From contig CM077115.1 of NCBI GenBank assembly GCA_039619475.1, forward strand, positions 294,501,756-294,565,755: a stretch of 64,000 nt of DNA. The letters are read 5' to 3'. Shown in pieces: positions 12,701-27,700 of the stretch. This DNA comes from Icerya purchasi. Lineage: Eukaryota; Arthropoda; Insecta; Hemiptera; Monophlebidae. The notes beneath the pieces are model-generated. The model worked only from the letters and a program-made list of their open reading frames with translations, was not told where the DNA came from and searched no databases. How positions within the stretch are numbered: the stretch's first letter is position 1; every line of letters starts with the position of its first letter. The position numbers and the translations under genes were made by a program.

Positions 12701-15700
12701 TTTTCTAACAATCTTGTTACATTCGTTAATATTTGTTTTTTTTTTTGGTTTATTACTATTATTATTATTATATTGATACGATATTTGACTTCTTTATTAG
12801 TTCACTACAAAATTGTGCTCAGCTGTTTAAAAAGCGCAAGAAAAATTATTTTTATTATTTTTTTTCTTGTTTTAAATATTTTATATGTATTATGTATGAC
12901 TAGGATAAGTTATGAAATATTTTGCACGGAATAAAAATTTCTTTCATATAGGTGTGCAATATGGAAAACGTAGATCCTTTGGGAATTCATACTGGCGAAT
13001 CGATTGTTGTGGCACCTAGCCAAACGTTATCAGATGCCGAGTATAATCGTTTAAGAAGCGTTGCCCTTAAAGTCGTTCAAAATTTCGGCATAATTGGGGA
13101 ATGTAATATACAGTATGCATTATCGCCGATATCCGATACTTACTACATAATCGAGGTAATCAATTTTTATCAAAAAGAAATAGAAATGATTTATTTAATA
13201 TTATAGTCTTAATGTAGTACATTTTAAATATCAATAACTTATTTACATTTTTAAATTAAAGTGAAAAAAATTTTTCTTTATTTATCTGTTTTGTAACACG
13301 CGTGTGATATGTAAAGTATAAGTTCATATTTATAAAGTGAAGCAGCAATAACATTAACACAAACAAGTGGTGGTGATGTTTCTGAGATACACTTTTTAGT
13401 ACAACATATTTGTCGTTGATTAACAACACAAGCGCTTGACATAAAAATATAGAGTTCTCTTAAGATGCGCTAAAAATAACGAGTTAAATAAAAACAAACA
13501 TAATTATGTGTTTTTTTGTTTCTATGCGTTTTTCAGGTAAATGCGAGATTATCTCGAAGTTCCGCATTGGCCAGTAAAGCAACTGGATATCCATTAGCGT
13601 ACGTAGCTGCTAAACTAACATTGGGCATAAAGCTACCTGATATAACAAATTCGGTGACTGGTTCAACGACTGCTTGCTTTGAACCTAGTTTAGATTACTG
13701 TATAGTTAAAATGCCGCGATGGGATTTGAGTAAATTCTCAAGAGTTAGCGCAAAGGTATTCGCAGTTATTTATAATCTAATTCAAAACTATCTTTTGTAA
13801 ATGCATGCTTGTGTTTCTTCAAATTCAACAAGAAGGAAGAAATATTTTAGTTTTTTATCTGTGAATGTATAAAATAATGTTTATAAGTATTTATAAACAT
13901 ATTAATGTCGCGTGTTTTATTGTTTATTTATCGTTACAGCTCTAGGGTGAAAGCTCATAAAAAATTTGAATTATCTTCCAATTGTATATAAAAATAAGCA
14001 AATCGCATACGCTTATCTAACTTGAAACCGGGGTAATTTTAATTCCGCCGTGTTTAACCTACACTTTTAAAATCTCAGCATCCAGTTTTTTTTCTCATCT
14101 TTTCAGCAATCTTGTCGCCTCACTGAATACGTAAAAATGAAAGTGTGTAAATGAATACATTCATTAAGGGAGAGAAATACGTTGGTACAGTAAGATTACA
14201 CTTTTAACATTTACTAAATAACAGACAAATTATTTTCGACCTTTGGCTGATTGCATTTTAAAAGTGAACACTTATTTTGTGGCGAGTAAGATTCGTTTTG
14301 ATATAAAATCGACGGTCATACGCCCACACTTAATCCGAATTCTTCGTGTTATCGTGTTTCAAATATTGTCGTAATTCCTTCGCTTCTTCAGACATTTTGT
14401 TTTGTTATGTAAATATCAATAACACTTTTATTACAAAACCAGGTCATCGCGAGGAGAAATAATATTTTTTTGCGTAATTTTGAAAATGTAATTCGATGAA
14501 TTCTTGTCGTCGTAAAATCGGTTTAAACGAAAGAATAACTTATTTTTAGATCGGAAGCTCGATGAAAAGTGTCGGTGAAGTGATGGCTATTGGTAGAAAG
14601 TTTGAAGAAGCTTTCCAGAAAGCTTTTCGTATGGTCGATGAAAATGTACTGGGATTTGATCCTTACCTGAAACCGGTTGATGAAAAAGAATTAGAAGAAC
14701 CGACTGATAAGAGAATGTTTGTGTTAGCAGCAGCATTAAAAGAAAATTACAGCGTGGACAAATTATACGAATTAACGAAGATAGATAAATGGTTTCTGCA
14801 TAAAATGAAAAATATAGTGCGACATCAAACGCTGATGGAAGAGCTCCCGCCTCAGCAAATACCGAATGATGTTTTATTGCGAGCAAAACAACTCGGATTT
14901 TCCGACAAACAGATCGCTACATTTGTTAATAGTACTGAATTGGTCATTAGAAAAAAAAGAGAAGAAAACAGTAAGATTTTTCCTTAAGTATTATTTTTTA
15001 CATATCAATTATATATAAATACTCGTATTTTTTTATCGTCTTCCCGTGTTTAGTTTTATGAATTAATTATGTACCAACTAGGACAGTTAAATAACGTTTT
15101 TTTTTTTTGTTTTTGTTTTTTTCTAATAGATTTTATTTCCTAAATCTAGGCAATGTTTTCATTGCTTTAGAATAATCTTAGAATATAGGGCATTTGTTCT
15201 ATCTCTCTTCCACTTTCGGAGCACTGCTGGAAGTCGGCCGAGGTTAGATCCTTTAAAATTGTAATTGTTCGCTTTTAAATGTCCGGCTATCGTCTCAAAC
15301 CGACTCATGTGATTCTAAATTTCGAGAAAGAGCCGGAAATGCTACGGGGCGAGACCGAGGCTGTACAAGGAGTCGAAGAGTGTCTCTGGCTAACTACTGA
15401 ACGAGAAACAATGAATACTTGCCTTCGTTATTGTATTGTAGCAAAGGACCTATTTGAATTTTCCAGTCCTGAGTGCCTGCGCAACTAAAACATGGATGTT
15501 TTAATACAGTTCTCCTTGTGGCACGAACTTTTTATCGACAACATTTTTAATATCGATAAAGTAAACAGCATTATTATCATCTGGGAAGGTACTTCCATAT
15601 TTTTCAGGGTTGCACTCCTTTTTTTTTATATATATATATATTGATTGCATATTAGGTTGTCGTGTTTTAGGATCATATTTGAAGATCTAAGTTTTACCTC

Positions 15701-18700
15701 CAGTTACTACTTTTCAGAGGGGGGAAATATCTGGCAAACCATGACCGAAAAGATGGCTAAATAGAAAATAAAAAAGAATAAAATTTGAGTCATAATTTGG
15801 AATGGGCGACGGAGGAAAGAAGAACAATATGATGAGCTGTAAATGTGCTCAAAAATCTGATACTGGAAATGGATGAATGGGATAAGCCACCATTTCATTA
15901 CTTCCAATACCCAAATAATGAGGAATCCATAAAACATCAATCTATGGATGAGGAAGCGTATGAGAAGTATTACATAATCAAAAGAGGAGGAGGAAGGGGA
16001 GATGAAATAGCTTACAGAATACTGTTAAATCCGAGATTATGAGCACTTTATGGAAAATAAATGAGGAGGAAACAAAAAGAACAGCGCGTAGAATAGCAAC
16101 AGATTCCGCATAGAAAATTGAACAAAAGGAGAGAAGCTTAAAATATTCAGAATAATTCAAGGCGGGACAAAAAAAGGCAGAACCAACTTCGCTTGGTCCT
16201 TTGGAACTGTCAGTACAGATAGTGGAGTTTGTAGGAAATAGAGAACCTAAAATATTGAAGAACTCAGGTTTGGCCACATGTTGGGAAACAGATTTAGAAC
16301 AGAACGGCAAAGAAAGACATTTAATAGGATGAAGGAAACTTGAAAAACTGAAAGAAAAATATAGAGCTTATCATCACTATGAACAAAAGGCGATAATTGA
16401 AAAGGAGAACAGAAATCAGAGATAAAATTGGAGTTTTATTAGAGGAAAATTTCATTTGTGAAGGGTAGAAGAGTTAAGAAAAAAGAAATGAAGAGAAATG
16501 AATAGGCAAGCGTTTAATTAAAAAGCGAAAACTCAAATAAGATCTACGAATAAAGAGACGAGGAACATGGGATTCAGCAAGAATAGCCGGAACTTGAGTA
16601 GATGTTAGGGCACCAAGGCAGTGATGAAGACGGGTATTTTGAATGCGACCTAATTCTGAAAGAAGAAGCCCGGAAGAATTGCTATAATATTTAAAATTGT
16701 GAATATTTTACAAGTAATTTTTTACAAAAGTCAAAACGTACCGACTGGCTACTTATGTGAAATTCTTAAGTATTTATTTAGGGGAAAAAATAATTACAGT
16801 TAATTAATTTGTAATCTTGTAACGTTACCGTGAGTTTTATTTCGATATTTTCTTTCAGATATTCTTCCATTTGTAAAGCAAATTGATACAGTAGCAGCGG
16901 AATATCCGGCAGTAACAAATTATCTATACATCACATATAATGGGCTAATGCATGATGTTGAATTTCCCGGAGGTTATACAATGGTTATCGGTAAGTGTTA
17001 TTAAATAATTTTTTAGTTTGTAGTGATAAAATTAAAGTTGCCTTACGCGAAAGCTGCAGTGTCGAAAAATTTTTTTAGCTAATGAAAAGTAATCGCGAGA
17101 TAATTAGTGCGTTGAAATTATTTGAAAGTATTTTTCACTCGCGTTTCGCATTTCAGAGTTTATTCCATTTTAATCGACGCTGAAGAAGACGCAAATAACC
17201 TATTACAACGTTTATTTTTTCTATCGCCCAAAGCATAAATTGAAAATAAATTAATCTTTAGTAAAGTGTAAATTTTTACCCTTTAACGCCGTGTTAAAGT
17301 TACGGTACTCACCTGACTTTTATTTTAGACATAAATAAGTGCACTGATTCATTATCGTGAGATTTAAAAAGTAAAACAAACAAGGTGAAGTAGAAAGTGA
17401 TAAAATAATACATAAAAACACTATATATGTACATATAGTCTAAATTGATCACGTTTATAAGATACGACTCTCAGCTAGAGTTTAAGTTTAAGGAAAGATG
17501 ATTTTGTTAATTTCAGTTTATGTAGATTTTTTTTTACAGAGTTTTGTTGTGTACCTTATCATTGTTTTAAGTAATGCATGTATTTGCAAACAAGGGTCCG
17601 GTGTATATCGAATTGGTAGCTCAGTTGAATTTGATTGGTGCGCGGTTAGCTGCTTGATGGAGCTACGAAAATTGGGGAAGAAAACGATTATGCTTAATTA
17701 CAATCCAGAAACTGTTAGTACGGATTACGATATGAGCGATCGATTGTATTTCGAAGAAATATCGTTTGAAGTACGTAGCGGATAAACTTGATAACATTTT
17801 CGTCGCCTTTATTTTATGTATATATATATTTTATTTTTATTTTTATTTTTTTTCTGGTCTAGCTTTCTGATCATTTTTACATTGGCTGTAAATATTTTGC
17901 TTGTTTCTAAAAAATAGTATATTTATATTCAGGAAATAATAGGTGGTTAACTTATTGATCTCTGTCAATTGGATAGTGTGCGGCGTCCATAAAATTATAA
18001 ATATTTCTTTTTAATTTGCACATTAAGAGCATTACTATGCAGTTAAGTGTTCTACTCTTTGTTACAACTATTAATGCAGATATTAATAATTTTGGTTTTT
18101 GGAATGAGTTTAAGAAAGTAAAACTCTGCAGATGATTATGTAATTTGTTTGTGTGAAATTGTTACACGGGTAATATATTTTTCCTACTAGGTCATTGGTC
18201 TCTTCGTTTTTTAATTCCTATTTATAATGCGATTTTTAATTTTTGTTACTTATTTACTTGAATTCAACTTAGTTCAATGTATAATATACTACCATTTCTC
18301 AGTCTAACTAATAAATCTACCATGTCATTTCTGTGACGTCAACATGGACTGGAATTTTTAGTTAAATTTCGATATAAAATTTGAAATATGTAACTAATAC
18401 AGTAATTTCCTCATCTTAATTTTACATCGAGAACATCGATTCGATCCATTCTGAGTCTTGTCAATACGCACCTGATAAATTTTACACAGTAAGAATCTTT
18501 TTATTTCCACCTCTTTTTAAATGCCCCCAGCATCACGTTAACTTAACAAGTCATTAACACTCTTTTGTTTGTTTCTTAAAAAGTTGATTTGTATCGTCCG
18601 GTTAAACTGATATTATATTTCTCTTTTATTTGTTATTTCTTGGAATTAAGCAAATTTACTTTATTTGTTGTTGGAGTAAGCTTTTTTTTTTTTTTCATCC

Positions 18701-21700
18701 CAATATTTAATACTCGCCATGTCTTTTATTCTAGCCTATATTAAATATTTGATATTTAATTTATAAATAGTCTTTGCTACTAAAAACTACGGGAATGACT
18801 GTTTTATTATTACAACGTTATCTCAACTGTAATATTACTAATCCGTTTATAAAAGGTAATTATAATCGTTTGATAACATTTGTAGGTTAGCATGAACATC
18901 TATAACATGGAGAATCCGGAAGGAATAATTTTAAGCGTGGGCGGGCAGTTACCGAATAATATAGCGATGGATCTTCATAGACAACAAGCCCGTATTTTAG
19001 GAACATCTCCTGAATCTGTTGATGGCGCGGAAAACAGATTTAAATTTTCCAGAATGTTAGATCGTTTCAATATTCAACAACCAAAGTTAGTAACCGTACC
19101 GTACAAGTTATCACGTTTAATAATATAAATTACGGCTTGTATTAGGGGCGGCGTTGAAATAATTTTATGATTTTAGTAATTGTTTCTTTGTTCTTTAATA
19201 AATTGTAATTAAAGTAATAAACGACATGAACAAATCTGGTTAAACACAAACTCCTAAAATACCTTTAAAACAAGTTTATGGATGATGTATATTGAAATTA
19301 CGTAAATTAATTGTTATATATATATATATATATAAAGAAGAAAAAAAAAGAGAAGTGGTGTCTAGAGGGGGACACCCGGTAGAAACGAAGTTCCTTTCAC
19401 TTTTTGGTAGATCTATCATTTATAAAGTATACAATAAAAAATGACACAATATAAATCCCGTATGAATTAAAACAAAAACAAAAAACAAGTTTAAATAAAA
19501 TGTACACGTGTTTAGAATTGAGCTTATACAGCTGACCGCGCATAATGCTTGCTGCTCGATACTCGCTCGCACGCGCGCGCACACACACACCCGTATATAA
19601 TAGAAAGAGTCAGAGAGAAGGAGAAAGCAAGTGAAGGTCACCTGGAGGACGACGCATAACGCTTTTTTTCGTTAGTACTCCTTTTCTGCCAGTTTACTCC
19701 TACCGACAAGCCGCGTAAAAGAACTTCGTTCCAAAAATGCAATAAAACTTGACTCCTGGCGAAATAATAAACGAAAAAAGTTGTTTTTCTTTCTTATAGC
19801 TAATTCTCGATATTTTTGTTCGTCTATTACTTTTTTAAGATATGTACCATGATTTCTTCTTCATCAGCGTACGATACTTAATTTTATCGAAAACGTCAAC
19901 AGTGAAAATGATAGAAGTAACCAAAAATTGAAAAATAAGAATCGAAAAATAAAAGAATAAAAGAAATTTATTAACAAGTTAATGATATTTTCAACAAACA
20001 TAAGCATAAATTACACTTCGTGGGTGGCGGTTTTTTTTTTTTTTAACTGAGAGACCTAATTAAAGATATACCAATTAAAAAGGGAAATAAAAGATGAACA
20101 ATTACATCGACAATTTAGTGAACCAAGAATAGAAGAAACCGAAAATGCAATGATTTGATGATATTAAGAAATTAAAAGATGACAAGCAGCAAGTGAAAAA
20201 TAAAAAATTTCATAAGAGAAAAATCTTTTTAATTGCAATTCTAACAAGGAATAGTGATTTTCTGTTCATGCACAAGGTAAAAACTAAAATATCACAGATA
20301 TTACTTTGATACTGAATGGTAGTATTGATACGCATTATGAAATAAATTATCAGACATAAAATTTTCTAAACATGTAATTGACTTTATACGTTTTCTTCAC
20401 CATTGAATAAATGCGCAAATAGGCTATGAAATAGATTGAAACAGTACTATAAGTTACCGCGCGTAATAAAACCTTCTTAACGGTTCTTACTAATTAAACT
20501 CCCAAAGATGTTTAATTACTGATATCTATGATCGCGAGGTCAGCTAAAACTTGTATAAGCTGTAATAGTACAGATAAGCAAAAAATGTGAAGATTGCTAA
20601 ATCCTTTTACCACAAAGTATCAAGGTTAGTGAGAAGCTGTTTTAAGTGAAGCCTTAATATATTTACACAAGTTTCTGCGGGGTTAAATTAAGCAGCCCAT
20701 TGCCAAACTGATATGGTAAATAATACTGATCAATCATTTTAAATACTTTTGCGTACGGAATGACCCTTAAATACAAAATTCTAGTGTAAAATTAGTGTAA
20801 ATGGTTAGTTCGGAATTCGTAATCAAATGTTTTTCCAATGAAAAAAAAAAAAAAAAAAAAAATCATTTGTCTACATATTGAGTTAAATAACCCAACTTGA
20901 CAGGACCATTTTGTAATCTCAGATGGCGCATAAAATGTTAACTATTGTCATTACGTGTGTTGCCATTTGTGAACTTTTCGTTTTTGTACTTCTTCATTAT
21001 AATTATTCATGCACGACATTATTCCAATTTACAAAATTTCTGTCGTTATTAATATCGCAGAAACTGTATTTAGAGCACTCCCCGTATGCAGCTAAAACGG
21101 GTATACTTTATTACAGGAAATGATTAGCATTACTTGTTTCTCTAATAAAAAGAATTTGTGGAAGTGGCTGCACTTAACGATAAATCTGTATATCGTTTGA
21201 ACATTAAACTGGCGAATTTTTCATTTATGGAAATATTTATGAAAGAAGAAAATGATTCAGAAATTATAGGCAATACAAGAAAATAAACTCGTGTGGACAA
21301 AACATCTAGAACGAATCGTTGTCACCATTTTACCGCAAATAAATTTTCACGTGCGACAAGTTTCATTAATATTAACGTCCATTTGAAATTTTTTGTTAAT
21401 GTAACCGATTAGCAAATGTTACCGTAAGAAACAAGTTAGAGCCACTTAGGTCCGATTTCTCTCGATCATTCAATTTCGAGACTCGTAACTACTCATGGCT
21501 AAAAAGTCGTACTTTCGATTCGAAAGTGAATATGGTGGTCTTGTAATTTACAATTCCGATAACTAAAAAGTACAAGGGAAAGATGAACACCATAAAATAC
21601 AATTAGATCAGGAGAATAAAATATTGTTAATAACCGATAAAAAATAAGAAATTGTTTAAATCGAAATGGAATAAACCTTTATCTTGCGATAGATAAATTA

Positions 21701-24700
21701 TAGTAAATGAAGAATATTCTTTATACTAGTCTTAGTATTCAAACAGAAATTCAGTTAGGAACCCGGAACTTACGACATACAGTTGCGAAAGTATTAACAT
21801 AAAATCGCTTACTGCTTCACGATATTAATTTATCAAACAAATCGGAATACCATTGTTGTTTTTTTTTTTTTTAACGAAAAATGAGTTTTTGGCAGGTTTG
21901 CAAGTTTTATCGTTTCTAAAACATCTACTATCCAGGTGGGTTTTTAAAGCCGGAGACGGGACAAAATCGATAGACGCGAAGTTTAGTGAATAGAGAAGAT
22001 GTGATAGAATGTCTTATTTAAACTGCTGAAAAAACGATTGGTTGATTTGCGTAGTGTAAGGACGCGGTTATCGTGTACCCTTAAACATTTTTATGCATCG
22101 ATATACGACTCGCCGGGAAATTGTGCTTTTTTTCTCCGTATACTGGATTACCAGAAATATTTTCTTTCTTAAAAAAAGTATATGATCGTACGTATTTCGC
22201 AATCCAATGAATTCATTTTTATTTCCACCGTACACATTTTTCCCCCAACTAGAATGATTTGAAACTTTTGCCGTGATCTTGAACTGCCTTTCAAAGTATA
22301 CGCTACGTGTTTCGAAGCCTCGATGTTACTACCAGAATCGGATTTATAAAATCAGTTATTTTTGAAACACGTCTTGCGTTTATATCATCTGTATATCTAT
22401 TTCTGTAATAATTATTTTTTTCGTGATAAGTTGAGTAATAATTGTATTCATAACGGTTTTTTTATTGTTTTTTTTTTCTTGCGTTGTATATTAAATTTTA
22501 TTCGCGTAAACTAAACTACAATTTTTTCTCTTCTAAATATTTATGTAACGAAAAAATAATACAGGTGGAAGGAATTAACGAATTTAAGTTCCGCGGTTGA
22601 GTTTTGCGCAACAGTTGGATATCCTTGTTTGGTGCGTCCGTCTTATGTTTTAAGTGGAGCAGCAATGAACGTTGCCCATTCGGCTAATGAATTGCAGACG
22701 TACCTACAGTCTGCAAGTGATGTCAGTAAAGAGCATCCGGTTGTCATTTCAAAATTTTTATTGGAAGCAAAGGTAAATGTGCAGTAAAGAAAATTTTTTA
22801 ACAAAGAAAAATCGTTAAAACAATTTTATTTTTAATACCGCAGAGTCCCTCTGGATTATACGATGATTATTGCAGACACGTAAATACTGTACTAATTTAT
22901 TTACTTCGGATGAATGAATTTGTGTACGGTATAGTTTTTTCATTTCGTTTTAAATAAGTCTAGTCTGTGGTTGATTAAGTTAATTTTGCGAATCAATGTC
23001 TCGGGAAAGTGAATGTCAATAAAATAATATTACAGTAACTTTTTCTTTTTTAAGTGCGTTATTGAAATATATTTAAACTCATTTGTACAGCATTTCATTA
23101 TTTATTTGTTACTTTAATTGTTGCTTTTCGCGCGAACTTTTATACCGCTTAAATTTTTAATATTTTCACGGTAATTCAGAGAAAAATTCAGCCGTTTTTT
23201 TAGAACATTCAAACTTTTCTTAGTAAGTTATGTTTATGCGGAATTATTAAGAGACTGTGCTGTACTTCTAATTTTATTTTTAATGTTTTAATTTTTTTTA
23301 AATTTAATTCGTAGGAAATCGATGTTGATGCGGTAGCTAATGAAGGCGTAGTTTTGTGTATGGCTGTATCGGAACACGTGGAAAATGCTGGCGTGCATTC
23401 CGGAGATGCTACTTTGGTAACACCTCCGCAAGATATAAATGAAGAAACTTTAATGAAAATAAAATCTATCTGTAAAAGTGTTGCCGTGTGTCTGCAAATT
23501 ACCGGTCCGTTTAATATGCAACTTATAGCAAAGGTAACGTAAAAAACATTTCTTAATTTCTTTAATATATATATTTCGCGAAATAAATAATGTTATTATG
23601 AACTGCGAAAAGGCTTCCAGTCGAGTAAAGTGATAAGAAGTAGTAAATGCTGTTGAACATTATGGTTTCTAAGCAGAAAAAGATACGCGATATTTTTATC
23701 TTTGTTCTTGCTTTAAACCGTTTTTTATTTTTATTACATCTAAGTTGAGTTTTTAGTCTTTGCATGTTTACGTGCACAAATTTAAAAAATGTTTAAAAGA
23801 TATTAATGCAATTGATTTTGGAACTATCCTTCTCTGTCAATAGTGAGATATATGATTTCAGATGTGAACAAGATAATCGAACACGTGTTCTTGCATTTAT
23901 TCCATACTACGTAATTGATTTTAATTGTTTTACTGTTTATTTTGATTTTTATCGAATATGACGACGCTACCTATTTGTAGAGGAATATAAGTAGTTTTTT
24001 ACTTATTTAATATATTTTAGTTGATACAATCTTTTTTTCTTGTATTTTATAAAATGTTAACCGTAAATTAAATTTTGGTCGTTCTACGTGAGTGTGGAAC
24101 AAAAACGAAAATTTCGATTTTTTTAATACTTATATATGAACCCAACGGGCGATGGTTTAGTGTCAGATGATTCGGGGGAAGATGACGGTGTTATTTTTTA
24201 CCGCCTTTTTACAGTTTAGCTGCACGCTGCTGGTGTATTATTTATCAATCTAAAAAACAATGTAGTAGAATCCACAAATATCGTTAGTTTATCTCAATCT
24301 TTCATACGAGGTGTACAATTTTATTCGTAGAATTGTTTCATAGCGCGACTTGTGGCAACACTGCGATAGTGCTCGGGGTCTTGTTGGAAAGAGGGGACAT
24401 TTCTGAGTCAGTATATGTAGTTTCCATAACGGTAGCACGTATCTCTTGCGTTCTGTGGTCGTTTAAACAAAGTAAGGTTTTCGTGAAAATGTGCGATGTA
24501 AATATTGAACAACGTATCATGATTAAGTTATTGGTCAAACGCGGAGTAAAACCGTCGGAAATCCTCGTACAGTTACAAGACGTGTTTAAGGAAGACGCTA
24601 TGAAACAACCGCAGCGGGCTAAGCGGTTTAAGGACGGCCGTGAATCAGTCGAGGACGATCCTTCTGCCTCAAAAACAGCGGAAAATGTGAAACGTGTGCG

Positions 24701-27700
24701 CATGCGCGTGTTCCAACACCATCGAGTGAGTTGTCGAATGTTAGAAGAAGAGTTAAACATCAACCGCGAGACCATTCGGCAGATTTTAAATGACGATCTA
24801 GGGATGCGCAAGCTGTGCGCCAAGCTGGTTCCAAAACTGCTCACAGCTGAGCAAAAAGAGCTCCGGAGATCTATCCGTCCGGACACGATTGATCGAATTG
24901 ACGCTAAAGGAAACCAGTGCATGTCGTCCATTATGACGGGGAACGAGTCTTGGGTGTTCGAATATGACCCTGAGACCAAGAAACAGAGCATGCAGTGGAT
25001 AGCGTCCGAAAAAAGCGCGCATGTCCAAATCAAAAGTCAAATCTCTACTGACCGCTTTCTTCGACATCAACGGCGTTGTTCATTATAAATACGTTCTCGC
25101 AAGCCGGATAGTCAATGCAGCATTCTACATCGAAATCTTGAAACGGTTACGAGTCCGTGTGTACCGTGCATGACCCGAATTGACCAAAAAAGGCTAGGTG
25201 CTGCATCACGACAACGCTCCAGCACACTCGTCTTTCGCAGTACGCCAGTTTTTGTTGCTCCACAGCATCCTCACGCTCCTGCACCCTTCTACAGCCCGGA
25301 CCTGGTTCCGCGCGACTTTCATTAGTTCCCTCAACTCAAAAGTTACTTGAAAGAAAACCGATACAACGGCATTACCGAAGTCTAAAGCGTCATGACGAGG
25401 GTCTTGATGGACCTATCTTCAAGGAGGTTCGCGGGGTGTTCCCAGAAATGGGTCGAACGGTGTCGGCGGTGCGCTGGTCTCGAAGGAAACTACTGTGAAG
25501 GTGTTTAGAGTAAGTTTCCTCTCCTGTCTTTATGCCCTCCAGGACAAAATTCTACGAATACAAACTTCGTAACGTGTACATCAGATGTTTCATCATCGAT
25601 GACTTTAAAAATCAAAAAAAAAAATTAAGAAAGCAAATAAAAAAGGTTTTTAATTTCTAATAATAAAAATTATTAGTCACCTATCTCCTTAATCTATAGT
25701 GATAGTGTTGGTAAAATACATATACTTCGGTATCTCGAACCTTTTTTTAACTTCACCGTTGTTGAGGCTATTGAAGAACAAACAGCGACATACGCGTCTC
25801 AAAAATACAGCATAGGTTTCGTACGCTCTGTCGATGAAATGTACTCTACTATTAGGGTACTTATTTTGAGTGGATACGCGCATCTTTGTCAACGCTTAGG
25901 ATGTATTGAGAAAATACTGAAGGTATTTGCTATGTTCTGATTCAAAATCAATATTTCGAAATCGTTTCGAAAAATTATTACGACATCTTCATTTAGCAAA
26001 TACTACTGAGATATCGAAAAGTGACCAAGTGACTAAAATCAAACATTTCCTGAATTATAAATTTTTGCAATATTTAATATTGAAAAATAGCACAAGCATT
26101 ATCACGACCTGGATGAAATAACATATTTGAGGAAAACCAACACAGTTTCTTTTTAAAGCGCGAGTTGCTGGAACAAGACTATTGCTATTGTCTATGGTAA
26201 GGGTGGCTAACTCGAGGTCCGGCCTTGAACATTTTTGTGGCCCGCGAGATGCCCAAAATAGTAAAAAAATTGTGTTTTGCGACCTCATAATGCGCGTGCA
26301 TGTTGGACCATTAATATAACAAGTTTTATGTTTCACTCTTAAGTGTGTCTATTACAGTGGGTCTAAATCTAATATGGGGATATATTATATGCGGCCCGCG
26401 GAATTATGATGCATTTCCAAAGTGGCCCGCAAGATCATTTGGGTTGGCCATCCCTGGCCTATAGATAGGTCCATATCAGAAGCAATCGGACGGAAATGGG
26501 GCTAGGTGAGCATGTTACAAAAATTAAAGGTATCAGAAACTATTATGAAAAAACAAAGTTGTCTCGGGGTATCTTCGCTGTTCACAGATGCGGCAACTAT
26601 GTTACCGCTCTTTTATCCAGTGAAAAGGTACTCAGCATCTTGAAGACTTGAACTATAATCAATGAGCCGAATATGATTTTTTAGCATAATGAACACTTGA
26701 GTGCTGTGGATCGGCTCGATTCAAATATTTTTCGTGTTAATGACACCATTATTTAAATAAGAATCTTTTTAAAACATAGTTTGAAATTTACATTTGATGT
26801 GAGAGAAAAACGTCTTTTCTACATGTTTAAAATTTAATAAATTAGAAACAAATTTTTTGCTGTAACGTTATCAAAAGATGGAAATATTTTCTCGCTTAGA
26901 AATAATATTCAGTGTAATTTATTTAGCTACATTTGGAAACATAATTTTCCTCGCTGAAATGATTAATGTAAAAAAAAAATTGACACCAAAATGTTTTGAA
27001 ATTTAACACAATAACTATGCTATCATGAATGGTCCTCTCGATAACATACCCAGTTATTCTCGTAAAATAAAAATACTAAGTTAAATTACGCGTTAAATTA
27101 CATTTTACGGAATATTTTTATTCATAATCATTTATTATAATTTTATACAAGCGCACTTATTACATTCACTTTTTTATACCGTTTTGTAGAATAATGAACT
27201 TTACGTGGTTGAATGCAATGTGCGAGTATCGAGATCGTTTCCATTTGTATCTAAGACGTTAAATCACGATTTTGTCGCAACTGCCACCCGTGTGATAGTC
27301 GGCGAAAATGTAGAACCGGTCGATGTCCTAATGGGCTGTAACAAAGTTGGCGTCAAAGTTCCGCAGTTTTCATTTGCCCGACTAACCGGTAAAACTGACT
27401 TTTTTTTTTTCTTCCGATTCACAGAAATAATTATTTTAAGAAAAGGTTTTCGCTTTAAAAGCACCCGATTAATGTGTTTTGTTTCGAAATTTCGAAATTT
27501 AAAGTGACTTAAAATATTTAACGTACTATTTATAAACCGAGAGTGATGCGATTTGTTAAATAAAAACCAAATAAAAATTAATTTGCAAAAAAAATATTGA
27601 ATAAAATATATAATTAGAAACTTATTTTAAACGAATTAGAGGATGGTTCGGAAATTTACGTATAGTAATATGTGCATACTCAGTTTTCGAACTACTGTAT

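Noticed and set aside
24338..25033. 231-codon open frame on the minus strand
   Set aside because: It is the antisense shadow of the mariner 2 transposase frame; no domain similarity of its own.
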